From Bradyrhizobium sp. 199 (GTDB lineage: Bacteria; Pseudomonadota; Alphaproteobacteria; Rhizobiales; Xanthobacteraceae), in the NCBI RefSeq assembly GCF_023073355.1, contig NZ_JADPJI010000008.1, forward strand, positions 806,001 to 870,000: a stretch of DNA of 64,000 bases. The letters run 5' to 3'. How positions within the stretch are numbered: position 1 is the first letter of the stretch; every line of letters starts with the position of its first letter. Made by a program: the position numbers and the translations under genes. Positions 51,424 to 60,900 of the stretch are shown here, piece by piece. The notes below the pieces were generated by a model. It was not told where the DNA came from, searched no databases, and saw only the letters and a program-made list of their open reading frames with translations.

Positions 51424-52491
51424 GTGACCAGGCTCGACAGACGCGAATTTCTTCTCGGCGGCGCCGCAGCACTCGCGGCGGGCGCATCGGCATCGGCGGT
51501 GCCGGCATCGAAGCTCGCCCAACGCCATCAGGGTTTTGGCGCGGCTGCCACGCTCTGGGACCTGCAAGCCGATCCCAGGCTCGGCGAAGCCATCAGCACC
51601 TATTGCACGCAGGTGGTGCCGGTGCTCGAGCTGAAATGGCCGATGCTGCGGCCGAACGCGCACACGTTCAACTTCGAGCGCGCCGACGCCATTCTGGATT
51701 TCGCGCGGGAGAACGATCTGACGATGCGCGGCCACGCGCTCGCCTGGTACCATGACATTCCGGACTGGACCAAGCAGATCAAGGACACCCGCGGCGTCGA
51801 GCGCGCCTATCTCGATCACATCGGCACCGTCGTCTCCTACTACAAGGACAAGCTGACCTCGTGGGACGTCGTCAACGAGCCGATCCCGGACAATCCTCGC
51901 AGTCCAAAGGACCGGCGCGACACGTTCTGGACGCAGCATCTGGGTCAAAGCTCGATTCCGCTGGCCTTCCGCACCGCGGCCGCGGCCGATCCCTTCGTCA
52001 AGTTGGCGATCAATGAATATGACATCGAGTCGGCGAAGGATTCGTTCATCGCGAAGCGCGCAGCCTACCGCAATCTGATCATGGACCTGCTCGACCAGGG
52101 TGTTCCGCTGCACGCCGTCGGGCTGCAATCGCATCTGCATGCCGAGCTCGAGATCGACACCCATGGGCTCGCCGAATTCGTCACCGAGCTGCGCTCCTGG
52201 GGCCTGGAGGTGCTCGTCACCGAACTCGACGTCGACGACCAGAAACTGACGGGTAATCCGGCGCAGCGCGACGCCATCGTCGCCAAGCGCGTCGACGATC
52301 TTCTCACGGCGATCTCGACCAGCGGACCGGTGCGCTCGATCCTGACCTGGGGCCTCTCGGACCGCTACAGCTGGATCAACGGCACCTTCGCCCGCGCGGA
52401 CAAGCAGCCGAACCGCCCGCTGCCGCTCGACGGCGAGTTCAAGCCGAAGCCGTTCATGGACGTCATCGGCAAGTTCACGAAGGACGTCTGA
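51424..52491 (+). CDS. GH10 endo-1,4-beta-xylanase, Tat-exported
   Basis: 355 residues from a GTG at 51424, which places the twin-arginine motif DRREFLLGGAAALAAGA at the N-terminus. The acid/base glutamate is in WDVVNEPIPDN and the nucleophile in VLVTELDVDDQ, both canonical for glycosyl hydrolase family 10. HALAWYHDIPDW is also typical. It likely cleaves xylan or xylan-like polymers outside the cytoplasm. An upstream ATG at 51313 would bury the Tat signal and is less likely. Confidence 0.9.
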   Translation: MTRLDRREFLLGGAAALAAGASASAVPASKLAQRHQGFGAAATLWDLQADPRLGEAISTYCTQVVPVLELKWPMLRPNAHTFNFERADAILDFARENDLTMRGHALAWYHDIPDWTKQIKDTRGVERAYLDHIGTVVSYYKDKLTSWDVVNEPIPDNPRSPKDRRDTFWTQHLGQSSIPLAFRTAAAADPFVKLAINEYDIESAKDSFIAKRAAYRNLIMDLLDQGVPLHAVGLQSHLHAELEIDTHGLAEFVTELRSWGLEVLVTELDVDDQKLTGNPAQRDAIVAKRVDDLLTAISTSGPVRSILTWGLSDRYSWINGTFARADKQPNRPLPLDGEFKPKPFMDVIGKFTKDV

Positions 52492-52501
52492 ACGCGCGAG
52501 C

Positions 52502-53452
52502 TCAGCTGCGCGTTGGCACCTCGAACTCGGCCGCGTCGCCGACGTGATCGGGCGACAGGCTCGGCGCACGACGGTCGCGCGAACTGAGCTGGAAGACGTC
52601 GCGGATGTCGTCGATCGAGGTCGACGAATAGGACTGAATGCAGAGCGCGACCTGTTCGGGAGAGGCTGTGCGGATCAGCGCTTCGATCGATGGGCGGTCG
52701 AGCGGCGTGTCGTCCCAATGCGAGACCGCGATGCTGTCTTCCGTGACCCGATGGGCCGCCAGATGCTTCGGCGAGTTCGCGACAAAGTTGCCGTAAAGCA
52801 GGTATTCGGAGAATTTCTTCTTGCGGCACAGAGCCAGAGCCCAGCTCAGGCCGGTCGCCGACTTGATGGCGTCGGTCATCGCACGCGCGGTGTCCTTGTC
52901 CCAGACCAGCGCGTTGCCGACATAGTCGTCGGCGGGGAACGCGCGCTCCGTGAACCCCAGAAGCTGATCGACGGTACGAAGCCACAGGCCATGCAACGGA
53001 TGGTCGGCGCCGATCGCCTTGCGCGTGACGAACAGCGGCGTCTGCTCTCCGCCGGCATATTGGCCGACGTCGAACGCGCGGAAGAACAGATTGTCCGAAT
53101 CCAGGATGCAGACGCGCTGCTCGGGCGCGTTGAGGACGCCGGCGATTTTCAGCATCTGCTGGATGTGCCAGCCGTGCACAGGCGACGACAGCAGCGACAG
53201 CCAGACGCGCCGCTTGCTGATGAATTGAAGCGCCGGCGGGAGCGCGAACAGCCATTTCGGCAAATAGCGCGAGGCCGGAACGATGACGCGCCTGTCGGAC
53301 GCGAAGGGCTCGAACAGCGGCACATCCTCATCGTTAACGAGAACATAATGCCGCGTATATCCCGTCAGCCAGGTGTCGATGCTGTCGCTGAGCAGCGAAA
53401 AGCGTTCGATATCCTTGGCGTAGCTGGCAGTCAGCAGTGCAACGGAATGCAT
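52502..53452 (-). CDS. DUF6492-type protein, possible glycosyltransferase
   Basis: 316 residues from ATG at 53452 (MHSVALLTASYAKDIERF). A Rossmann-like N-terminus leads to CILDSDNLFFRAF, a DxD-containing segment as in nucleotide-sugar transferases. KFSEYLLYGNFV matches the downstream family pattern. I place it with DUF6492 proteins, often in polysaccharide loci. No leader. Convergent with the xylanase with 10 bp between. Substrate unknown. Confidence 0.72.
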   Translation of the reverse strand: MHSVALLTASYAKDIERFSLLSDSIDTWLTGYTRHYVLVNDEDVPLFEPFASDRRVIVPASRYLPKWLFALPPALQFISKRRVWLSLLSSPVHGWHIQQMLKIAGVLNAPEQRVCILDSDNLFFRAFDVGQYAGGEQTPLFVTRKAIGADHPLHGLWLRTVDQLLGFTERAFPADDYVGNALVWDKDTARAMTDAIKSATGLSWALALCRKKKFSEYLLYGNFVANSPKHLAAHRVTEDSIAVSHWDDTPLDRPSIEALIRTASPEQVALCIQSYSSTSIDDIRDVFQLSSRDRRAPSLSPDHVGDAAEFEVPTRS

Positions 53453-53547
53453 GGAGCGCGCTCGTATGGCGATCAAGCCGCAGTCATAGCGGCGCCGAGA
53501 CGCGTTGGATACTTACATTCGCAATCAAGGTAAAATGAAACGAAGCA

Positions 53548-54342
53548 TTAGCTATCCGACGGCAGCCCCTGCGCGAGCCTTCGAAAGCGCAGCGGTGCGA
53601 GGGCGGAGGCGCGCTGCCACCAGTCCGCGACGCGGTCGTCGAGGGCGCTCGTGCCGCGGCCCTGGCCGGGGAAAATCCGGATCTGCTGGACCGCTTCGGC
53701 CTGAAAGCCCCGGCCCTTGCGCGTGATCTTGACTGCAATGCCTTCGCGGTCCCGCTGGGTCAGCGGCACCAGAAGGCGGCCGCGCGGACGAAGCGACTGC
53801 AGCCAGTGCGGATGCGGCTGCGAGAAGCCGGCGTGAATGATGATCACGTCGGCGGCCCCGCCGAAATCCTCGCATCCGTCGCCGCGCACGACCGCGACGT
53901 TGCCGTAAGACATGAGATAGCGCGATGCGCGAGCCGCGAGCCGCTCATCGCATTCGATGGCGATCACCCTACCCTTCGGGCCGACCATCTTCGACAACAC
54001 TGCCGAGAAATAGCCGAGCCCGCAGCCGACCTGGACCACGCGGTCCCTTTCCCCGATATCGAGCAAATCGATGAAATGCGCCCACAGGCTCGGTAGTCCG
54101 GTGTCGAGCCGGCGGCGCGCGTCGATCGCGACCAGCACGTTGTCGTAGAGATGGATGGGATCGTCACTGGGCGTCAGCCGGTAGCTGCGCGCCGCCTCGC
54201 TCTTGATGCGCCAGGGCCCTTTTCCCAGAAATGCCTCGCGCGGAACCGCGGCGAGCGCTTCGAGCAGGCGCGGCGAGGTAATGCCCTCGCGCCTCGCAAT
54301 CAACGCGACGTAACGCGCGCGCGCGGCGGCAAGATCGCTCAT
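53548..54342 (-). CDS. Protein-L-isoaspartate O-methyltransferase-like protein
   Basis: 264 residues. Motif I is DRVVQVGCGLGYFSAVLSKM, followed by the acidic residue in VIAIECDERLAAR, matching the PCMT family. The helix PREAFLGKGPW lies at the N-terminus. PCMT repairs isoaspartyl residues, though bacterial paralogues with divergent C-termini often serve other substrates. It starts one base after the stop of the large cyclase gene, so it is the second gene of that operon. Confidence 0.84.
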   Translation of the reverse strand: MSDLAAARARYVALIARREGITSPRLLEALAAVPREAFLGKGPWRIKSEAARSYRLTPSDDPIHLYDNVLVAIDARRRLDTGLPSLWAHFIDLLDIGERDRVVQVGCGLGYFSAVLSKMVGPKGRVIAIECDERLAARASRYLMSYGNVAVVRGDGCEDFGGAADVIIIHAGFSQPHPHWLQSLRPRGRLLVPLTQRDREGIAVKITRKGRGFQAEAVQQIRIFPGQGRGTSALDDRVADWWQRASALAPLRFRRLAQGLPSDS

Positions 54343-54343
54343 C

Positions 54344-57300
54344 TCACGGAGCGGCCTGTTCGCGGACCGGCGCGCCCGCGCCGAGCTCGTTGAGGAGTTG
54401 CATCGCCTGCTTCAGGTCCGGCGTAGAAAAACCCTCGCTGAACTTGGCGACAACCGGCACGAGCAGGAGACGTGCGTGTTCCCATTTGCCGGCTTCGAGC
54501 GACAGCCGAGCCAGGCTGACGGCAGTGCGAAGCTCCCAGGACAGCGCGCCCTGCTTGTGCGCGATCTCCAGCGACAGCGTGAACAGATCCGCAGCCTCCT
54601 GCACCGAGGCCGGGTCACCGTCCGACATCGTGATCTCGCCTTGCAGGCGATAGACTTCGGCGAGATAGGAGTGATCGCCGGTCCGCCGCGCGGTCGCGAG
54701 CGCACCGTCCAGCGCGCGCAACGCGGCGTCGCGCATCCCGACCTTGGCGTAGGCCTCCGCGAGCAGACAACGGAACCAGCAACCGGCCAGCCAGGAATCC
54801 ATCGCCTCGTACTCGTCGAGGCCGAAGCGCATCTGGCTGAGGCCTTCATCCGCCTCGCCGAGCTGCGCCAGCGCCCAGCCGCGCAGGATCGCGGCCTGCT
54901 GCTTCCAATGCAGGAAATTGTGCTCGGTGGCGATGATCATGGCGCGGTTGGCGTGGTCGCGCGTCCCTTCGACATCGCGCAGATGCTGGCAGAGATAGGC
55001 CCCGAACACGAGCGCGAAGGCGAGCGTGAAGGGATGGCGGATCTTCTCGGCATTAGCGATCGCCTGTTCGCTGTGCTGGCGCGCCGCGTCGGGCCGGCCG
55101 AGGAACCAGAGGAGGTAGCCGAGATAGGACAGCGAGACGACGCCGGGATCGGTGCCGTGCCGCTCCATCAGATCGGAGTGCAAATCGGGGCTGTAGAGAT
55201 TGATGCAGCGGTGCAGATGATGTTGGGACGCAGCAAAGCGCCCGCGATACAGCATGGTCATCGCGATCGAGCGGTGCGCTTCGATCAGATAGCCGGTCTG
55301 CTGCGCCGGCTGCGTCCGTTCGTTCAGCCGCTCACGCTTGGCGAATTTCAGCAGTTCGACGCTCAGATCGTGCGCGCGGATGAGATCGGCGCGGATGAAA
55401 TGGCAGACCCAGAGCCCGCGGGTGGCGGCAAAGGCGTTTTCGTCGTCATCGAGCTGCTGGCCGAGCTCGAGCGCGCGGATGTAGTTCTCCTCGACCTCCT
55501 GCACCGCATAGCCCTTGGCGGAGATCAGCGCGTTGCCGAGCGCGATGCGCAGCTCCAGCTCCATCTCGTCCGCGCCCTGCATGCGCGCATTGGCCTGCAC
55601 GACGCCGAGGCCGCGGCCCAGATGTCCGATCGCCTCCAGATTGGCGCCGCTCTTGGCCGCCTGCTTGCCGGCCTTGAGCCAGAAGCTGGCGGCGCCCTCG
55701 CTCTGGCCGGATTCCGTCAAATGATAGGCGAGCAGTTCCGGTTCGCGCTCGGTCTTCTCCGGATACATCTCGGTGAGCACCTGGGCGATCCGCGAATGCA
55801 GCTTGCGCCGCTCGCTGTGCAAGAGGCTGGCATGCGCGGCGTTCTGGATCATCACATGCTTGAAGGAATAGAGCGCGTCCGGCGGATGGCCGCGCCGCAT
55901 GATCAGCCCCGCCTGCTCCAGATGATTGAGCGCGGCCTCGATTTGCTCGGCCGGCGTGTTGGCGACGGCATGCAGCGTCTCGTAGGAGAACTCACGGCCG
56001 ATGGTGGCGCCGATCTGGGCGATCCGCTTGAACGGGCCCATACGGTCCAGCCGCGCCATCAGCGAGTCGGTCAGGGTTGCCGGGATTGCAAGCTGTCGCC
56101 ACGGGCCCGACAAGACGTAGCGCCCGTGCCGCTCGGTCAAGAGGTTGGATTCGAGGACGGTTTTCGTGAGCTCCTCGAGGAACAGCGGCACGCCGTCGGT
56201 CTTGACGATGATTTCCTCGACGACCTCCTTGGGCAGCTCGCGTCCGGCGACGCGCTCCACCAGCGTCGTGCGCAACTGCCGGCTCAGGCGGTTGAGCACC
56301 AGCGTCGTGATGTGCGAATGCGCGTTCCAGCTCGGCTGGAATTCGGACCGTGCGGTGATGATGACCAGGATCGGCCGGTTCTGCACCCGATCGACCAGAA
56401 GGTCGATCACCTCGCGGGAGGTCGGATCGATCCAGTGCAGATCCTCGAATGCGATCACAAGTGGCATCTCGCGCGCAAGGCCCAGGAAGTGATTGATCAG
56501 CGCCGTGACGGTCGCATCCTTCTGCTGCTGCGGCGACAGCTCGAGCGGCGGATAGCGGCCTGCGGTCGGTAGCGACAGCAGCGCGGCAAACAGCGGCGCA
56601 ACCTGCTCGACGTCGCCATGCGCGGTGGCGATCGCGGTCTCGAGGCTCGTCAGCGACAGTACAGACGGATCATCGCGGTCGAGGCCGAGAGAGAATCTGA
56701 GCTGCTCGGCGAACGGATAGAGCGCGGTGGACGTGTAATAGGGCGAGCACTGGAACGAGACCTGTCCATGCCGGTCGCCCGAGATCCGCTCGAAGATCTC
56801 CTGGATGATGCGGGACTTGCCGATACCGGGCTCGCCGAACTTGACGACGACCTGGCCGTCGCCGTCCTTGGATTGCTGCCAGCGTCCCATCAGCAGCGCG
56901 ATCTCTTCCTCGCGGTTGACGAGCGGGGTCAGCCGCGTGCCCATGGCGGCAGCGAAGCGGGTCTCCACCCGCGAGGCGCGCATCACGTGCCAAGCCTGGA
57001 CCTTCTCGGAGATGCCCTTCAGATCATGGACGCCGAGATTGCGGTAGTCGAACTTGCCCTTCAGCAGCGCCTGGGTCGAGGCGGAGATCACGACGCCGTT
57101 GGGCGGCGCCAGGCCTTGCAGGCGCGCGGCGAGATTGACGGTCTCTCCGACCGCGGAGTCGCGCTCTTCGGTGCCCTGCCCGACGAGATCGCCGACCACG
57201 ACGAGCCCGGTCGCAATCCCGATGCGGACGGCGGGTGAGTGGCTGAGCGCGCCACGCGGTTCGACCGCGCGTGCCGTCGACAGCACGCGCACGATCTCGA

Positions 57301-57808
57301 GCCCGGCACGCACCGCACGTTCGGCGTCGTCCTCATGTGCGGTCGGGTAGCCGAAATAGACAAGGATACCGTCGCCAACGAAACGGGCGGCAAAACCCTC
57401 GTAATGCTTGACCACGCGGACGCAGGTTTCGCGGAAACTCGCGATCATGTCGCGCACGTCTTCCGGATCGAACTGCACGGAGAGCGAGGTGGAATCCACC
57501 ATGTCACAGAACATGGTTGTAAGCTGACGCCGTTCGGCGCCGACCTCCGTGCGGATTTGCGGCCGCACCGTCGTCGCGGGTGCCTGCGCCGTTTCCGCCT
57601 GGAACAGCGCCGCCATCGCCCGCTGCAGCCGCTTGCGATCGCCGAGCGGCAATCCGAGCTCGACCAGATCGGATTCGGTCAGTTCGCCCATGACGTCGAG
57701 ATCGAGGCGGTGCTGTACGAATAGATCGGAGTAATGGCCGAGGCCGATGCCCTCGAGCCAGCGCTTCAGCCCGCCTTCTACTCCCGTGTCCGACTCATTC
57801 TCCAGCAT
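54344..57808 (-). CDS. SAM-domain adenylate cyclase with AAA ATPase and TPR region
   Basis: 1154 residues from ATG at 57808. Residues 10-70 are a SAM domain (LKRWLEGIGLGHYSDLFVQ). Residues 90-270 are a class III cyclase domain (TTMFCDMVDSTSLSVQFD, VGDGILVYFGYP, GETVNLAARLQG). Then comes an ATPase module of the STAND/AAA_16 type with Walker A FGEPGIGKSRI and Walker-B-like FEDLHWIDPT. The C-terminal 450 residues are TPR-like. Such proteins couple ligand or protein binding to cyclic nucleotide output. First gene of an operon with the PCMT-like gene and divergent from the NRPS. Confidence 0.92.
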   Translation of the reverse strand: MLENESDTGVEGGLKRWLEGIGLGHYSDLFVQHRLDLDVMGELTESDLVELGLPLGDRKRLQRAMAALFQAETAQAPATTVRPQIRTEVGAERRQLTTMFCDMVDSTSLSVQFDPEDVRDMIASFRETCVRVVKHYEGFAARFVGDGILVYFGYPTAHEDDAERAVRAGLEIVRVLSTARAVEPRGALSHSPAVRIGIATGLVVVGDLVGQGTEERDSAVGETVNLAARLQGLAPPNGVVISASTQALLKGKFDYRNLGVHDLKGISEKVQAWHVMRASRVETRFAAAMGTRLTPLVNREEEIALLMGRWQQSKDGDGQVVVKFGEPGIGKSRIIQEIFERISGDRHGQVSFQCSPYYTSTALYPFAEQLRFSLGLDRDDPSVLSLTSLETAIATAHGDVEQVAPLFAALLSLPTAGRYPPLELSPQQQKDATVTALINHFLGLAREMPLVIAFEDLHWIDPTSREVIDLLVDRVQNRPILVIITARSEFQPSWNAHSHITTLVLNRLSRQLRTTLVERVAGRELPKEVVEEIIVKTDGVPLFLEELTKTVLESNLLTERHGRYVLSGPWRQLAIPATLTDSLMARLDRMGPFKRIAQIGATIGREFSYETLHAVANTPAEQIEAALNHLEQAGLIMRRGHPPDALYSFKHVMIQNAAHASLLHSERRKLHSRIAQVLTEMYPEKTEREPELLAYHLTESGQSEGAASFWLKAGKQAAKSGANLEAIGHLGRGLGVVQANARMQGADEMELELRIALGNALISAKGYAVQEVEENYIRALELGQQLDDDENAFAATRGLWVCHFIRADLIRAHDLSVELLKFAKRERLNERTQPAQQTGYLIEAHRSIAMTMLYRGRFAASQHHLHRCINLYSPDLHSDLMERHGTDPGVVSLSYLGYLLWFLGRPDAARQHSEQAIANAEKIRHPFTLAFALVFGAYLCQHLRDVEGTRDHANRAMIIATEHNFLHWKQQAAILRGWALAQLGEADEGLSQMRFGLDEYEAMDSWLAGCWFRCLLAEAYAKVGMRDAALRALDGALATARRTGDHSYLAEVYRLQGEITMSDGDPASVQEAADLFTLSLEIAHKQGALSWELRTAVSLARLSLEAGKWEHARLLLVPVVAKFSEGFSTPDLKQAMQLLNELGAGAPVREQAAP

Positions 57809-57948
57809 GGTGATTTGCCCGACCCTAATTCCGTCGAAGGGCTTTAGGGGCCTCAACCACAGATTTTGGGCCCAAAACTTCACCTCAGACTGGACGCGTT
57901 CCCCAACTTCTTGGAAGAATAGCTCAACCGCATCAAAAGGGAACGGAA

Positions 57949-60900
57949 TTGTCTGACGTCACACGCCCGGCCCCGGAGGAATCAGGCGGCACCACCGCCG
58001 AAACGAAGATATTCGCCGATATCGGCGGCCTTCTCGATTTCTACGCCCGGAAGACGCCGACGGCTCCCGCCCTGCTCGCCCCGGGCCGGCCCGCCCTCAA
58101 CTACAGCGCGCTTGGTGAGGTGACGCAGGATCTTGTCCGTACGCTGCGTCGGCTCGGTATGACCCCTGTCGACCGGATCGCGGTTGCGCTGCCGCGCGGC
58201 GCCGACAGCGCGCTGGCGCTGCTCGCGGTCGCATCGAGCTGCGCCTGCGTCCCGGTCAATCCCGATCTGACGGCTGACGAGCTGCATCGCTATTTCAGCG
58301 AATTGAAGCTGACTGCGCTTGTGACGCGGGCCGAATTGAACCCGGCAAGCCTCGAGGCCGCCAAGGCGCTCAATATCGCGGTGATCGATTTCGTGCCGGG
58401 GCCGCGAGACAATCTCGGCGGCTGCGCATTCGTCGGGCCGACGGTGGGGCCGGCTGCTCCCGGCGGCGCCTCGCGCGGCGACGACGATGCGTTCATCCTG
58501 TTGACGTCGGGCACGGCGGCGCGCCCGAAAATGGTGCTGCTGACGCATCGCAATGTGTGCCTGTCCGCCACCAATGCCGGCCGCGTACTGTCGCTCACAT
58601 CCCACGATCGTCTGCTCAACGTCCTGCCGCTGTTTCACGCCCATGGTTTGATCTCCGGCCTGTTGACGGCGCTGGCCGCCGGCTCCAGCGTGATCTGCAC
58701 CGACGGTTTCGACGCACCGTCCTTCTTCGGCTGGATGCGGGAGCTGCAGCCGACCTGGTACACGGCCGTGCCGACCATCCATCGCGCGCTGCTGACGGCG
58801 GCGGAATCCGACCCGGACCGCGCCCGGTCGTCGTCGCTGCGCGTGATCCGCTCGGCCTCGGCCTCGCTCGCGCCCACGATCCTCCATGGGCTGGAGGCGA
58901 CGTTCGGCGTTCCCGTGCTCGAGACCTACGGCATGACGGAAGCGGCCTCGCAGATCGCGGCCAATCCGTTCGAGCTGCGCAAGGTCGGCTCGGTCGGACG
59001 CGCCGCCGGCCCCGAGATCGCGATCATGGACGAGACCGGCCGCGCGCTTGCGAGCGGCGCGCACGGCGAGATCATGCTGCGCGGACCGAACATGACCCGC
59101 GGCTATTATAATGATGAGGCGGCGACAGAAGCCGCGTTCCGCGACGGCTGGTTCCGGACCGGCGACCTCGGCTATCTCGACAGCGACGACTATCTTTTCA
59201 TCGTCGGGCGCATCAAAGACGTGATCAACCGCGGCGGGCAGAAGATCTCGCCTCTCGAAGTGGAAGAGGTTCTGCTCAGTCATCCGGCGGTGCTGGAGGC
59301 CGGCGTGTTCGCCGTCCCGCACGAGAAGCTCGGCGAGAACGTTGCAGCCGTCGTGGTGCTGCGGCCGCACGCCGAGGCGAGTTCGGACCAGTTACGCCAG
59401 TTCGCGCGAAAGCGCCTGGCAGCCTACAAGGTGCCGAGCCTGATCCGCAGCGTGGCAGCCCTGCCGAAGGGCGGCAGCGGCAAGGTCAAGCGCAACGCGC
59501 TGGCCGAGCTGATCGCCAAGGCGGAGGATGGCGACAAGGCGCGGCTGCCACGCAACGCGCTGGAGCGCCAGCTCGCTGCGATCTGGGCCGATCTGCTGGA
59601 GCTGCCGCAGGTCGGCGTCGATCAGGACGTCTTCGCGCTCGGTGCGGACTCGCTCGCGGCGACGCAGATGCGCTCGCGCCTGCGCGAACGCTTCAACGTC
59701 GACTTCTCGTTCGAGGACATTTTCGATTGCGCCACCGTCGCCGCGCTTGCGGCCCGGGTCGAGACCTCCGCGAGCGGTCGCGAGGCGGCACTCCCGGCGT
59801 GGCGGCAGGCGACAGAAGTAGAGGCGCCGCTCTCGTTCCAACAGCAGCGGATGTACGTGCTCTCGCGGCTCGATCCAACGCGCTACAATTACAATGTCGT
59901 CGAAGTCGCTATGCTCAAAGGCATGATCGACGTCGCCGCGCTTCAGGCCGGTCTTGCCGCGATCTGCGTGCGCCACGAGGCGCTGCGCTCGGTCATCGTC
60001 GAACGTCAGGGCGAGCCGGCGCAGCTTGTGCTGCAATCGCTGCCGCGGTTCGAGCGGATCAAGCTCAAACCCTGTCCTGCCGACAAGCGAAACGCAGTGA
60101 TCAGGCGCGAGGCGCTCAAGCTCGCGCAATATCCGTTCGACCTTGCGCACGAGGCGCCGCTGAAGGTCACTCTGCTGTCATTCGACAAGACCAGCCATGC
60201 GCTCTTGGTCAACGTTCATCACCTCGTCACCGACGGCTGGTCGCAACGCCTGTTCTGGGAGGAGCTTGCCGCCCATTACGCCGCCGCACACAGGAAGAGC
60301 GTGGCAGCACAGCCTTCCCCAGCTTTCCAATATCGCGACTTTGCGCTCTGGCAGCAGAGCTGGGCGCAGACGCCGGCGGCAAAGGACCAGCTCGACTATT
60401 GGCGAGCCCAGCTCGACGGCGTCACCACGCTGCCGCTGCGGACGGACCGGCCAAGGCCGGAAATCTGGAGCGGTCAGGGCGCCCGCCACTATCTCGAATT
60501 CTCCAGGACGCTGTCGGCCGAGCTGCGTGCGTTGAGCCAGAACCAGGGCGTTACGCCTTTCATGACGCTGCTCGCGGCCTTCCAATGCCTGCTGTTCCGC
60601 CACTCCGGGCATGAGGACGTCGCGACCGGTTCGCTGATCGCCAATCGCAACCAGATCGAGAGCGAGCGCCTGATCGGGCTGTTCGCCAACACGCTGATCC
60701 TGCGCAACGACTTTGGCGGCGACCCAAGCTTCGGCGAGATGTTGCGGCGGGTCCGGCAGGTCACGCTCGATGCCTACCGCAACCAGGACCTTGCGATCGA
60801 GGAGGTGTTGCGCGCGCTGCAGATCGCCCGGCGGAGCGATGGCAATCCGCTGTTCCGGATCATGTTCATCCTCCAGAACGCCTCGATCGAGGCGGCACGC

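Noticed and set aside
51091..52569. An upstream extension of the flippase reading frame to 971 residues
   Set aside because: The extra part is antisense to the xylanase and low-complexity; the membrane protein starts naturally at 51090.
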